Source: CAZOOK01 sp964581385 (GTDB lineage: Bacteria; Pseudomonadota; Gammaproteobacteria; Nevskiales; Nevskiaceae). From it: a DNA stretch of 64,000 bases. This document shows, piece by piece, positions 26,728 through 36,202 of this stretch (position 1 is its first letter; each line of letters opens with the position of its first letter). The notes beneath the pieces are model-generated. The model saw nothing but the letters and a program-made list of their open reading frames with translations, did not search any database and was not told the DNA's origin. The stretch lies in the NCBI GenBank assembly GCA_964581385.1, contig CAZOOK010000011.1, forward strand, positions 73,952-137,951, written 5' to 3'. The position numbers were made by a program, and so were the translations under genes.

Positions 26728-27522
26728 ATGACGTCATTTTCCGCTTTGCTGGGCGCCATTCGCGGCGTAGGTAGCACGTACCACATCGACATACCCGAGG
26801 ATTGGCAACAAGGTCGCACCACTTTTGGCGGCTTGACCGCAGCGCTGTGTCTGGCTGCGACCGAGCGCGCCGTCACTGATTTACCGCCCTTGCGCTCAGC
26901 GCAATTTACCTTTGTCGGGCCCGCGGGCGGTGCGGTTGAAATGACGCCTCGCGTGTTGCGGCGCGGAAAGTCGAGCGTCTTCGTCACTGTTGACTTGAGC
27001 GCGGAAGGCTCGTTGGCGGCCCAAGCGACTTTCAGTTTCGGCGCGGCCCGCGACAGTAAGTACAGCTATCGTGCGCACCCCATGCCGCAAGCGCCGCTGC
27101 CGGGCACAACGAAGGCGCTTTTCCGCTCAGGCAAGCCGCCATTCACGCAGCATTTCGAAGTGTTTGTGGCCGGCGGACAAAGACTGGTGAGCAACGCCGA
27201 GACGCCTGAACTTTTATTGTGGCTGCGCCACCGCGATCCCGGCGCCATGGCGAGCTTGGCGGGAGTGATCGCCATTTGCGATACGCCGCCGGCCGCTGTC
27301 TATACGATGCTTTCGGAACCCGTGCCGGCCAGCTCTGTCACCTGGTCGATCGAGATGATCGATGCGGCCGCGGCGTTGCGTGCACCCAGCGACGCATGGT
27401 ACTTGCTGCGCAGTGTGGGCGAGGATTTCCGGGAAGGCTATTCGGTCCAGGATATGGCGTTGTGGGCACAAGACGGCACGCTGATCATGCTCGCGCGTCA
27501 GACGGTGGCGATATTCGGCTGA
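26728..27522 (+). CDS. Acyl-CoA thioesterase family protein (TesB-like double hotdog)
   Basis: 264 residues. FGGLTAALCLAATERAV after the first strand and SAQFTFVGPAGGAVEMTP are typical of the 4HBT_3 half; the second half ends with QDMALWAQDGTLIMLARQ, the usual last strand-loop of TesB-like enzymes. Predicted to hydrolyse acyl-CoA, releasing CoA when catabolism stalls. It converges on an IclR regulator gene ten bases away on the other strand. Confidence 0.85.
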   Translation: MTSFSALLGAIRGVGSTYHIDIPEDWQQGRTTFGGLTAALCLAATERAVTDLPPLRSAQFTFVGPAGGAVEMTPRVLRRGKSSVFVTVDLSAEGSLAAQATFSFGAARDSKYSYRAHPMPQAPLPGTTKALFRSGKPPFTQHFEVFVAGGQRLVSNAETPELLLWLRHRDPGAMASLAGVIAICDTPPAAVYTMLSEPVPASSVTWSIEMIDAAAALRAPSDAWYLLRSVGEDFREGYSVQDMALWAQDGTLIMLARQTVAIFG

Positions 27523-27531
27523 GACCACGCT

Positions 27532-28353
27532 CTATTCCGGTGAAACCTCGCCGCAGAGTTGGGACGACAATGTCTGCGCGGCGGAAAGAAGAGCCTTTTG
27601 AAGCGCGGGCAGTCCGCTTCGTTTCAGCGCGCTACCGATACCGATGGCGACGAGTGCATGACTCAGCTTCTGGCGTGCATTCCACACAGGGGCGGCGACC
27701 ACGGTCACGCCGGATATATAGTTGCCGGCGTCGACGGCAAAGCCTTGCGCGCGCGTCTGACTGACCTGCGCTTTCCATTCGTCGAATGTTGGCGGTTCAT
27801 CCCAACGCAGCGTCTTGAAACGGGACTCCAGCTCGGCCTCGGCGTGATCGCCGAACGCCGCGATGCACCGACCCGTCGCGCTGATCAGCGCGGGAAAGCG
27901 GCTGCCGATTTGCGTACTGAGCTGAAAATTGTTTCCCGATTGGGAGACGGTCACCACGATGATGTGCTCAAGGCCAACGATATGTACGCCAAGCAGTGTC
28001 ACATCGAAGGTTTTGCTGAGACGATCCAGCACCGGCTGGGCCAGATCATTGAACCGGTTGCGTCTAAGCCAGTGCCGCGCGAGCGTAAGTACGCCCGCTT
28101 CTAGCGAATACCGTTTTGTGTCGGGATCAAAGGACACAAACTCTTCGGCTACCAACGCTCTGAGCACGTAGAGACAGGTGCTCGGCACCAGGCCCAGCTG
28201 GCGTGCGATGGATTGCACGCCGAGCGGCGTATCGCTTTTCCCAAGCAAGCGCAAAACCGCTGCAGCACGCGAGATAGCGGGCGCTTTGCTCGCTTCGACG
28301 ACCTTCGCCAGCTCGTGTTCGAGTGACGGGAGACGGTTCCGTTTGTTAGTCAT
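27532..28353 (-). CDS. IclR-family transcriptional regulator
   Basis: 273 residues. The N-terminal winged helix reads AAAVLRLLGKSDTPLGVQSI, LGLVPSTCLYVLRALVAEEF; the effector domain includes TLARHWLRRNRF, the central LISATGRCIAAFG and NYISGVTVVAAPVW. IclR proteins sense small carboxylates or aromatics. It is divergently placed from the acyl-CoA ligase gene at 28501, with an inverted repeat between them. It probably regulates the ligase-dehydratase-CoA-transferase-SDR run downstream. Confidence 0.92.
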   Translation of the reverse strand: MTNKRNRLPSLEHELAKVVEASKAPAISRAAAVLRLLGKSDTPLGVQSIARQLGLVPSTCLYVLRALVAEEFVSFDPDTKRYSLEAGVLTLARHWLRRNRFNDLAQPVLDRLSKTFDVTLLGVHIVGLEHIIVVTVSQSGNNFQLSTQIGSRFPALISATGRCIAAFGDHAEAELESRFKTLRWDEPPTFDEWKAQVSQTRAQGFAVDAGNYISGVTVVAAPVWNARQKLSHALVAIGIGSALKRSGLPALQKALLSAAQTLSSQLCGEVSPE

Positions 28354-28388
28354 TTCTAGGGATAGTCGAACGGGACATAATATTCAAT

Positions 28389-28409
28389 ATATAGAATGAC
28401 GTTCTATAT
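28389..28409. promoter_or_regulatory. Probable IclR operator (inverted repeat)
   Basis: Perfect 8-bp arms ATATAGAA and TTCTATAT separated by TGACG, in an AT-rich gap between the divergent IclR and ligase genes. The nearest in-frame ATG of the ligase frame (28396) lies inside this repeat, which argues that the ligase really starts at 28501. IclR proteins bind such pseudo-palindromes of about this size. Confidence 0.6.
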
Positions 28410-28500
28410 TTGCAACAGCTGGATTCTTGTGGCATCCTGCCGCCAGTCCGAATTGCGACGCGAATCGCGGCAACCTCGACAAAAAGTACTGTTAGAACTT

Positions 28501-30066
28501 ATGGCGAAGCTCACGGACTACACCCGCTACGCAGATGCCCAGCAGTTCGCCAATTCAAAGGCGCTGTGGGAACTCTTCGACGGTAATAGCGAATACCTCA
28601 ACATTGCCCACGAGTGCATAAACCGCCATGCGAATGGTTCGGGGCGCACTGCCGTGCGTATTGCGCATGCTGACGGAACAGATGAGATCCTGAGTTTCGA
28701 CGATATCGCCGCCGGTTCCGCGCGCTTCGCACATTGGCTGGTGGAGAACGGTGTTAAACCGGGCGACCGCATCGCTTTTATGCTGGAGCCGTCGCTGCCG
28801 TTCTACATCAGCCTGTTTGGCGCGATGATGATGGGAGCGATCAGTGTCCCGATGTTCACGCTCTTCGGTCTCGACGGACTGCGCCTGCGAGTCGATGACT
28901 GCAAGCCGAAGCTGCTGATCACCAATGCGGAAAAGGCGACGATCGCCAATCAGATCGAAGGTGTTCGCGTCGTCGTGGTTGGCGCCAGCTTGCTTGATGA
29001 AATTGCACGCTTTCCGAAAACCTATAAATCGGTGACCCACGCCAATGATCTGGCAGTGTTCCAGTACACATCCGGGACCACCCGTGAATTACCGGCCGCG
29101 GTCAAGCACACGCATCGCGCGCTGGTGACGCTGATGTTTGCGGCGCTGTACGGAACGGGTATCCGGCCGGGCGATGAATTCTTTTGTCCTTCTTCGCCCG
29201 CCTGGGGCCACGGCCTTTGGCACGGCACGCTGGCGCCGCTGGGCTTGGGCGTCACTACCGGCACTTTCGCCGGTCGCTTCGATGCGGTGCGACTGATGAA
29301 GGCGCTGCAGGATTACAAGATCACGAACTTGGCGGCGGCGGCTACCCATTACCGGATGATGAAAAACTCCGGCAAGGCAGGCGACTTCACTTTCGCGATC
29401 AACAAGCTTTCCTATAGCGGCGAGCCCATCGATCCGGCGACGCTGGAGTTCATCGATCAGACTTTCCATGTACCGGCGTGCAGCATGTACGGCACCACCG
29501 AGATCGGCGTGGTGCTGGTCAACTACCCTGGTGCTGACGACTACGTCGTCAAGCCGGGTTCATTGGGCAAGCCGGTGCCCGGTTTGAAGCTCCAGGTGCA
29601 GAAGCCGGACGGTAGTCCGACAGAACCGGGCATCGTCGGTGAGCTCATGCTGTGGCGACGTGAAGGGTGGGAGACCACCAAGGACCTCGCCAAGATCGAC
29701 GAGGATGGCTATTTCTATCATTGCGGCCGCGCGGATGACGTCATCATTTCCGCCGGCTGGACCATGAGCGCGGTCGAGATCGAAAGCACCTTGCTGAAGC
29801 ATCCGGATGTGAAAGAAGCGGCCGTTATCGGCGTGCCGGATGCAACGCGCGGGCAGGTCGCAAAGGCGTTCATCGTCAGCGACCGTGCACCCAGCAACGA
29901 CTATGTCGATGAGCTGAAGAAATTCACGCGCGAGCGGCTGAGTCAGCACGAATTTCCGCGGCATATCGCGTTTGTGAGTGAGCTTCCCAAGACGCCGGCC
30001 GGAAAAGTTCACCGTAAAGTTTTACGCGATCGCGAAGCCGCTGCGGCGGCCGCGGTCAACAACTGA
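28501..30066 (+). CDS. Acyl-/aryl-CoA ligase (AMP-binding enzyme)
   Basis: 521 residues from ATG 28501; upstream ATG 28396 lies within the operator-like repeat. The P-loop block reads YTSGTTRELPAAVKHTHR, a known variant of YTSGTTGxPK. MYGTTEIGVVLVNYPG, DEDGYFYHCGRADDVI and the C-terminal PKTPAGKVHRKVL with the catalytic Lys follow. It activates a carboxylic acid to its CoA thioester through an acyl-AMP. Sequence style is near benzoate-CoA ligases and medium-chain acyl-CoA synthetases; which acid is not decidable. First gene of a run of CoA-ester genes extending to 34547. Confidence 0.92.
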   Translation: MAKLTDYTRYADAQQFANSKALWELFDGNSEYLNIAHECINRHANGSGRTAVRIAHADGTDEILSFDDIAAGSARFAHWLVENGVKPGDRIAFMLEPSLPFYISLFGAMMMGAISVPMFTLFGLDGLRLRVDDCKPKLLITNAEKATIANQIEGVRVVVVGASLLDEIARFPKTYKSVTHANDLAVFQYTSGTTRELPAAVKHTHRALVTLMFAALYGTGIRPGDEFFCPSSPAWGHGLWHGTLAPLGLGVTTGTFAGRFDAVRLMKALQDYKITNLAAAATHYRMMKNSGKAGDFTFAINKLSYSGEPIDPATLEFIDQTFHVPACSMYGTTEIGVVLVNYPGADDYVVKPGSLGKPVPGLKLQVQKPDGSPTEPGIVGELMLWRREGWETTKDLAKIDEDGYFYHCGRADDVIISAGWTMSAVEIESTLLKHPDVKEAAVIGVPDATRGQVAKAFIVSDRAPSNDYVDELKKFTRERLSQHEFPRHIAFVSELPKTPAGKVHRKVLRDREAAAAAAVNN

Positions 30067-30083
30067 AATCGCAGGAGAAGAGA

Positions 30084-31223
30084 ATGTCCACTAGCACCAG
30101 CAAATTTCCGAAAATAACCGAGGAGGGGCTCGAAGACCTCCGCAAGCGCATTGGCGTCAAGATCACCGACACGCTGGAGCCCTGGAACTACGAGGCGACC
30201 CGTGACGCGATTCGCCACTATGCGCATGGCATCGGCGACGACAATCCACTCTGGTGCGATCCGGCCTATGCCGAGAAGAGCAAGTACGGGACCATCGTCG
30301 CGTTGCCCAGCTTTCTGCTATCAACCAGCCGTATTGTCTCCGGTTATTGTGGCGGTCTCTCCGGTGTGCATGCCATGTGGGCCGGCGCGGACTGGACGTG
30401 GCACAAGAACGTCCTGCGCGGCGACACCATCTCCACTCAGGCACACCTCAAGGATCTGATCGAGCACAAGACCAAGTTTGCCGGTCGCGCTTTCCAGCAG
30501 ATCTATCACGTCGATTTCTTCAACCAGAAGGGCGACATGGTTGCTGAAGCCGATTCCTGGGTGTTCCGCACCGACCGCGACGAAGCTCGCGAGCGCGGCA
30601 CGAAATACACGGAAGCGCGCGGCCGCGTCGAGCGCTACACCGAGGAACAGCTCGCCGAGTTCTACAAGCTGTACGAGGCCGAGCAAATTCGCGGCGCCAC
30701 TCCACGCTATTGGGAAGATGTGAAGGAAGGCGAGGCGCTCCCGCGCATGATGAAAGGCCCGATGACTGTCACCGGCTTTATTTGCTACGCGCAGGGCTGG
30801 GGCGGTCTCTATATCCGCGCCAATAAGCTCGCGTGGAAGATGCAATCGAAGCATCCGGGCTTGGGCATCAGGAATCGCTTCAACGTGCCGGATTGCCCCG
30901 AGCGCGTTCACTGGGACGAAGCGTTCGCACTCGAGGTGGGCGCACCGGGCGCTTATGACTACGGCCCTGAGCGCTGCTCCTGGTTGACGCACCAGATCAC
31001 CAATTGGATGGGCGATGCCGGCTTCCTGCAGAAGGCCAAGTGTCAGGTCCGCCGCCACAATCCGGACGGCGATGCCATCATCATCGAAGGTACCGTCACC
31101 CGCAAATTTGTAGAGGGCGGCAAGCATCTGGTGGAAATCAGCCAGAAGGCCCAGACACATCGCAGTGAGCTGTCCGCAACCGGCGCAGCCATCGTCGAAT
31201 TGCCGAGCCGCTCTGCTCGCTGA
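30084..31223 (+). CDS. FAS1-like/MaoC-type double-hotdog acyl dehydratase (second copy)
   Basis: 379 residues, AGGAG ten bases before ATG 30084. The first hotdog half carries GIGDDNPLWCDPAYAEKSK, which fits the hydratase-2 pattern GDxNPxHxDPxxA except for Trp at the His position; the second half starts near PRYWEDVKEGEALPRMMKG. It resembles the protein encoded at 20626-21825 in length and layout. Only 17 bases after the CoA ligase, so probably in the same transcript. It would hydrate an unsaturated CoA ester or dehydrate its hydroxy form. Confidence 0.85.
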   Translation: MSTSTSKFPKITEEGLEDLRKRIGVKITDTLEPWNYEATRDAIRHYAHGIGDDNPLWCDPAYAEKSKYGTIVALPSFLLSTSRIVSGYCGGLSGVHAMWAGADWTWHKNVLRGDTISTQAHLKDLIEHKTKFAGRAFQQIYHVDFFNQKGDMVAEADSWVFRTDRDEARERGTKYTEARGRVERYTEEQLAEFYKLYEAEQIRGATPRYWEDVKEGEALPRMMKGPMTVTGFICYAQGWGGLYIRANKLAWKMQSKHPGLGIRNRFNVPDCPERVHWDEAFALEVGAPGAYDYGPERCSWLTHQITNWMGDAGFLQKAKCQVRRHNPDGDAIIIEGTVTRKFVEGGKHLVEISQKAQTHRSELSATGAAIVELPSRSAR

Positions 31224-31456
31224 TCCAGCATTCGCTTGACCTGCATTCTGGTCGCGCTCGCCTGCAAGCGGGCGCGCCCGGAATGGGCAGGTGCTAGTGC
31301 AGCGAACTATGCGATGATTTCTGTAATCGACTCCGTCATTATTATTCCAATGGCGATGCTTGCCAGGTCTTTGGAAAATCGCGGTCGTGTATTAGAGCGT
31401 GTTATGCGACGCTCTAAAGCCAACGGCGACACGCAACGCAGCACGGGGTAGCGCAT

Positions 31457-32671
31457 ATGCCTGAAAGTGTTACTCCGAAATGGGCCGGTCCTCTTCAGGG
31501 CATTCGTGTTCTCGACTTCACTCGCGTGTTATCGGGACCAGCGGCTTCTCTCGCTTTTGCCGATCTCGGCGCGGAAGTGTTGAAGATCGAGCCGCCCGAA
31601 GGCGGGGACGAAACCCGTCTCTTCCCGCCGTTCCGCGAGGACATAAGCCATTACTTCTTGAGCGTGAACCGCGGCAAGAAGAGCATCGTCGTGGATTTGA
31701 AAACCGAGGCTGGTGTGGCTCTGGTCAAAGATCTTGCGGCCAAATGCGACATCGTCATCGAAAACTATCGCCCGGGCGTGATGGATCGGCTGGGCTTGGG
31801 ATATGAAGCCCTTTCCGCCGCGAATCCGCGGCTGATCTACTGCGCGATTTCCGGTTTTGGAATGACGGGTCCGCTGCGTGACCGGCCATCCTTCGACATC
31901 GTCTTGCAGGCGTTGTCAGGTGCTCTCAGCGTCAACGGTGAACCCGGAGGCGCGCCCACGAAGCTGGGTATTCCGCTCGGGGATCTGGTTGGTGGCATTA
32001 ACGGCCCGATCGCCATTTTGGCGGCCTTGTACGAGCGCAGCGTCACCGGCCACGGACGTTTAATTGATATCAGCCTGCTCGACGGCATGATCGGCATGCT
32101 CGGCTACCTAGCGCAGTTGGCGTTTTTCACCGGGCAGGATCCGAAACCTCAGGGATCCGAGCATCCCAATCTGGTTCCTTACGGCGCATTTCCGGCGAAG
32201 GACGGATCCATCATCATCGCCTGCCTGATGAACAGCTTCTGGGCGCGCATTTGCCAGGCTTTGGGAATGCAGGACTGGATCAAGGATCCCCGCTTCGACG
32301 CCATAGAGAAGCGGCGCGACAATCGCCGGCTGGTGAATGAGAGGATCTCCGAATTCACGCGCCAGAAAACCGTGCAGGAACTCGTGGACCTTTTCACGCG
32401 CTACGAGGTTCCGCATGCGCCGATATTGGGCATCATGGATGCGCTTGCACAGCCTCAGGCGGTTGCCAGGGAAATGGTGGTCGAGACGGAACATCCGACA
32501 TTGGGCAAGATTCCAATCGTGAATCGCGCAATCAAATTTGCAGGCGATCCACAACCGGTTCCGACTGCGCCTCCGATCCTTGGGCAACATACCGATGAGA
32601 TCCTGAAAGATATTCTTGGACTCAAGTCCGAGCAGATCGCGAAGTTGCGCGCATCAAAGGTCGTGGCCTGA
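31457..32671 (+). CDS. CaiB/BaiF family (class III) CoA-transferase
   Basis: 404 residues, the family length. VLDFTRVLSGPAASLAFADL, DLGAEVLKIEPPEGGD and the FLSVNRGKKSIVVDLK block open the protein; DIVLQALSG carries the catalytic aspartate region; GRLIDISLLDGMI and the C-terminal ILGQHTDEILKDILGL complete it. Transfers CoA between carboxylates without forming a free acid anhydride. It sits between the dehydratase and an SDR on the same strand. Acceptor and donor are unknown. Confidence 0.93.
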   Translation: MPESVTPKWAGPLQGIRVLDFTRVLSGPAASLAFADLGAEVLKIEPPEGGDETRLFPPFREDISHYFLSVNRGKKSIVVDLKTEAGVALVKDLAAKCDIVIENYRPGVMDRLGLGYEALSAANPRLIYCAISGFGMTGPLRDRPSFDIVLQALSGALSVNGEPGGAPTKLGIPLGDLVGGINGPIAILAALYERSVTGHGRLIDISLLDGMIGMLGYLAQLAFFTGQDPKPQGSEHPNLVPYGAFPAKDGSIIIACLMNSFWARICQALGMQDWIKDPRFDAIEKRRDNRRLVNERISEFTRQKTVQELVDLFTRYEVPHAPILGIMDALAQPQAVAREMVVETEHPTLGKIPIVNRAIKFAGDPQPVPTAPPILGQHTDEILKDILGLKSEQIAKLRASKVVA

Positions 32672-32715
32672 GCGCGTAGTTTGTTTGTTGTAATGACAAC
32701 GGAGAGGAATGCCCG

Positions 32716-33627
32716 ATGCCGGAACTCAGATTCGACGGTCGCGTAGCCGTCATCACAGGCGCGGGACGAGGCCTGGGTCGCTCTTATGCCCTGCTGCTTG
32801 CATCGAGGGGCGCAAAGGTTGTCGTCAACGATCCAGGTGCCAGCCTGAAGGGCGACGGCACCGATGTCGGTCCCGCGGAAGAAGTCGTGCAGGAGATCAA
32901 GGCCGCGGGCGGCGAGGCAGTCGCTTGCACCGAATCTGTGGCGACGCCCGAAGGCGGCAAGGCCATCATCCAATCGGCGCTCGACAATTTCGGGCGAATC
33001 GACATCCTCATCCACAATGCCGGGATTGTTCGCCGCGGTTCCTTGAAAGAATTGTCGTACGCGGATTTTGAATTGGTCCTCGACGTTCATCTGCGTGGAG
33101 CATTCCATGTTGTGCGCCCGGCCTTTCCTCTCATGTGCAAGGCGGGCTACGGTCGCATCGTGCTGACTTCATCGATCAACGGTCTGTATGGCAATCGCAA
33201 CGTGGTGAATTACTGCGTCGCCAAGGCGGGCGTGATCGGATTGTCCAATGTCGTCGCGCTTGAGGGAGCTGAAGAGGGCGTGAAGTGCAACGTCATCCTG
33301 CCCGGAGCCGTGACACGCATGGCCGAGGGATTGGATACGAGCGCCTATCCGCCGATGGATCCGGAAATGGTGGCACCTGTGGTCGGCTGGCTGGCGCATG
33401 AATCCTGCTCGATCACGGGCGAGATGCTGAGTTCCATGGCCGGTCGTGCCGCGCGCGCGTTTGTCGCCGAATCGCCAGGCGTGTACCTCCCTGCATGGTC
33501 AATCGAACAGGTGGACGCACAGATCGACGCGATCCGGAGTACGGATACAGCTCTAATCTTTCCGGTTGTCCCTTCGGGCCATGTCGACCATCTCCGCTAT
33601 AGTTTCGAAATGGCCCGGAAGGGGTGA
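32716..33627 (+). CDS. SDR of the multifunctional-enzyme (17beta-HSD4) type
   Basis: 303 residues; GGAGAGG lies eight bases before ATG 32716. VAVITGAGRGLGRSYALLLA, KVVVNDPG, LIHNAGIVRRG, TSSINGLYGNRNVVNYCVAK with Ser-Tyr-Lys, all as in the N-terminal dehydrogenase of MFE-2 proteins. The C-terminal extension beyond residue 240 replaces the hydratase or SCP parts found in MFE-2. Such SDRs oxidise 3-hydroxyacyl-CoA of branched or sterol-like chains. Fits with the two double-hotdog hydratases nearby. Confidence 0.92.
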   Translation: MPELRFDGRVAVITGAGRGLGRSYALLLASRGAKVVVNDPGASLKGDGTDVGPAEEVVQEIKAAGGEAVACTESVATPEGGKAIIQSALDNFGRIDILIHNAGIVRRGSLKELSYADFELVLDVHLRGAFHVVRPAFPLMCKAGYGRIVLTSSINGLYGNRNVVNYCVAKAGVIGLSNVVALEGAEEGVKCNVILPGAVTRMAEGLDTSAYPPMDPEMVAPVVGWLAHESCSITGEMLSSMAGRAARAFVAESPGVYLPAWSIEQVDAQIDAIRSTDTALIFPVVPSGHVDHLRYSFEMARKG

Positions 33628-33701
33628 GCGCGATTCCGCGATGACCGGCGGCACCAGTGACTTTTTCCTAGTCGATCCCGTGAAAGTTAGTGAGACAAGT
33701 T

Positions 33702-34547
33702 ATGGAACAGACTCCCTTGAATTTTAACGGCCGCATCGTTGTAGTGACCGGCGCAGCGGGCGGCGGCATTGGGACGAGTCTCACGCGCATGCTCGCTGAG
33801 CGTGGAGCGACTGTGGTCGCAGTGAGCCGCGCTCAGGAGAAAATCGATAAGAACATTGCGCCTCTGATCGCTAAAGGATTGCCGATCGTGCCGGTGGTGG
33901 CCGATGTTTCGACCGATAAAGGCGTGGCTGCAACCATGGAGCAGGTGCGCCGTACGAAAGGCACGCTCTACGGTCTCGCCAACATCGCGGGCGGTGCGGC
34001 GGGATCCACCTGGATGCGTGCAACCCGGGTGACTCGGTCTGACTGGCAGGCGCTCTTCAACCAGAATTTGGAGACGATGTTCTTCATGAGTCAGGCCGTC
34101 GCCGCGGAATTGAAGGAGAAAGGGCTTCCTGGTTCGATCGTCTCTATCTCATCAATCAGCGGCATGAACTCAGCGCCTTTCCATCTCGCCTATGGTGCAG
34201 CGAAGGCAGCGATTGTCGCGGTAACCCGCACGTTGGCAGTCGAGCTGGCACTCGACAACATCCGCGTCAACGCCATCGCTCCCGGTACGACGGTGACGCC
34301 GGGATCGGGCGCCTACATCGATGACGATGCGGAACGCGACCGTCGCGCCATCGCCATGGGACGGCGCGCCCAGCCTGATGAGCAGGCCGGTGCCATTCTT
34401 TTTCTACTGTCGGACCTGTCCAGCTACATCACCGGCCAGACCATACTCGTCGACGGCGGCCTCAACCTGAAATGGACCCATCTCGGCGCGGATAACACCT
34501 CCCTGTTTCTCAAAGACGAGAACTTCCGCGCCGCCATAAAGCGCTAA
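33702..34547 (+). CDS. Short-chain dehydrogenase/reductase
   Basis: 281 residues from ATG 33702; a GTG at 33690 would add four residues. IVVVTGAAGGGIGTSLTRML has an extra glycine in the cofactor loop, then ANIAGGAAG (Ala-Gly in place of NNAG), the serine strand SISSISGMNSA and active-site YGAAKAA. The end (ITGQTILVDGGLNLKWTH) is classical. Last gene of the ligase-dehydratase-CoA-transferase-SDR run. Substrate unknown. Confidence 0.88.
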   Translation: MEQTPLNFNGRIVVVTGAAGGGIGTSLTRMLAERGATVVAVSRAQEKIDKNIAPLIAKGLPIVPVVADVSTDKGVAATMEQVRRTKGTLYGLANIAGGAAGSTWMRATRVTRSDWQALFNQNLETMFFMSQAVAAELKEKGLPGSIVSISSISGMNSAPFHLAYGAAKAAIVAVTRTLAVELALDNIRVNAIAPGTTVTPGSGAYIDDDAERDRRAIAMGRRAQPDEQAGAILFLLSDLSSYITGQTILVDGGLNLKWTHLGADNTSLFLKDENFRAAIKR

Positions 34548-34624
34548 AGACGGAACCGTGCCGGCGGCGCTCAACATCGGCTTCTAGAAAACAGATTTCT
34601 GAAGAGGCGTCGGCTTAATCCACG

Positions 34625-34924
34625 TCAGTCGATACGCTGACCGTGGATACGCTCAAGCTCCTCAACGCAAGCTCCCAAATGTTCCACTACGGGATCGTTC
34701 TCGAACTCGTCGTCGATGGAACTGCGGATACTCCGCAATGACTCTATTCCTTCTGCGGCTGATAATGCGCCGAACCGTTCCTGCAGCGCCATGAGATCTG
34801 AGACCAGCTTCGCCAGGAACCGCCGGCGCTTCGGATCGTCCTCGGCCTCACTGCGCTCATCCGCCACGAATTCGACCAGCAACCCGAACATTTCATCAGG
34901 ATCCGACCAGTCGATATATGGCAT
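34625..34924 (-). CDS. Small acidic protein of unknown function
   Basis: 99 residues from ATG 34924, preceded by GGAG at eight bases. Strongly acidic and helical (MFGLLVEFVADERSEAEDDP, then LVSDLMALQERFGALSAAE), no signal peptide, no cysteine pairs. I do not recognise a family. Isolated on its strand between two plus-strand genes. Confidence 0.55.
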   Translation of the reverse strand: MPYIDWSDPDEMFGLLVEFVADERSEAEDDPKRRRFLAKLVSDLMALQERFGALSAAEGIESLRSIRSSIDDEFENDPVVEHLGACVEELERIHGQRID

Positions 34925-35071
34925 GAACACTACTCCGTGACGCCTAACGAATTACACAGCGGCGCGTATATAGACCTATCAGACACAACGTGCTCGCACA
35001 AACTCCACATTGCGCTGGTCTTTTCATGCAAGCTACGCTGATTCAGGTCCTGACAAGCGAAGGAGCTCATC

Positions 35072-35656
35072 ATGTACGAAAAGCGCAATGGAAAGGAGGC
35101 CACATCGCAACCTCATCATGTCGCGCAGTGGCTGATCTCACAGGAGATGATTGATCACGCGGTGCGGGCCATCCGCGAGCGGATCCACCTTAACCGCGAT
35201 TACGACATTCCTTACCTCGCTGGCTATAGCCTTGACGGCCATATCATCTTCATCGACCGCCATATGCCCGAGGGTTTCACCTGGCAGGGCCGCCACGTTT
35301 CGACTGATCGCTTCCTGATCGTCCACGAAGCGGTGGAGAAATCGCTGATTCAGCTGCTCGGCCTGCACTATCTGCACGCGCATCAGATCGCGCTGCGCGC
35401 CGAGCAAGCCTCCGTCCGTGGCGAGGGCATTACCTGGGAAGCCTACGACGATTTCATGCAGCAATATATCAAGGTCATCGGCGATGAGAGTCTGTCCCGC
35501 GTGCCGGATAATCTTGATCTGACGCCCTACCGCGATTTTCACGACACCGAGGAGCTGAAGCAGATGCGTGCCTGCATGGTGCCGGGACCTGTGGTCGAAG
35601 CGAAACACTCCGTCCACATTGCTGGGCTGGAACCATCCTCGCCGCCGGGCGAATGA
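35072..35656 (+). CDS. Conserved-looking protein of unknown function
   Basis: 194 residues; AAGGAG eight bases before ATG 35072. No signal peptide. The centre is histidine-rich: IVHEAVEKSLIQLLG then LHYLHAHQIALRAEQ, which could bind a metal (an HE...H...H...H arrangement) although no HExxH is present. Aromatic strand segments (YDIPYLAGYSLDGHIIFIDR) precede it. I cannot assign a family with certainty. Soluble; role unknown. Confidence 0.65.
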   Translation: MYEKRNGKEATSQPHHVAQWLISQEMIDHAVRAIRERIHLNRDYDIPYLAGYSLDGHIIFIDRHMPEGFTWQGRHVSTDRFLIVHEAVEKSLIQLLGLHYLHAHQIALRAEQASVRGEGITWEAYDDFMQQYIKVIGDESLSRVPDNLDLTPYRDFHDTEELKQMRACMVPGPVVEAKHSVHIAGLEPSSPPGE

Positions 35657-35800
35657 ATGCGAACGCCTGCTGGGCGCTTCGCTCGCCCGATCCTACGAAC
35701 TATTTATCAGAGTGTCGGAGGCTTCTCCGGCAAATCAGCGCTGGCTTGCCTTCGCGCATTCGGGCAGCGCCAGCGCTCGATCCTTCTATGAGAAGGCGGA

Positions 35801-36202
35801 CTAGGGGTGTGCGGGAATCGAGCTGTACTGCACGCTTTGGACTTGCGGAAGCTGCTCGATCACTCTTTCGTTAGGGCAGAACGCGAAGCTGGAAACATCC
35901 CCATCGCGCAAAGCGGTCTCGCATCGTTGCTTCTGAGAGCAGCCACTGCATTTCTCCAAGGAGCGATCCAAGCTGGCCGTTGAGACCGTCTGCAGATAAA
36001 CCTCCGTATCCTGCCCACGAAGCATCAGCATCTTGCGCAGCAGTGAATGCCGGAAGCGCGCGTTCAGCCGCTCACGCTGAGGCGGCCTTGTATACAACTT
36101 GTCCACCAGAATTACGGAGGTGAGCAATACGGCGGCCCCAAGAAATTGCGCACCAAATGCAACTTCCAAGAATGAAAGATGAATAGCTGGAAACATGACC
36201 AT
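35801..36202 (-). CDS. Membrane-anchored protein with a DUF6455-like cysteine domain
   Basis: 133 residues from ATG 36202, which follows AAGGAGGGC; the frame reaches further upstream but that part is unlikely to be translated. One transmembrane segment near the N-terminus (FLEVAFGAQFLGAAVLLTSVI). The C-terminal half LEKCSGCSQKQRCETAL and FAFCPNERVIEQL matches the Cx2C...C...FCPN layout of DUF6455 proteins, which may bind a metal or cluster. Function unknown. Confidence 0.7.
   Translation of the reverse strand: MVMFPAIHLSFLEVAFGAQFLGAAVLLTSVILVDKLYTRPPQRERLNARFRHSLLRKMLMLRGQDTEVYLQTVSTASLDRSLEKCSGCSQKQRCETALRDGDVSSFAFCPNERVIEQLPQVQSVQYSSIPAHP

Noticed and set aside
31236..31451. Short plus-strand frame between the dehydratase and CoA-transferase genes
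   Set aside because: No ribosome-binding site, mixed composition and no family; probably chance.
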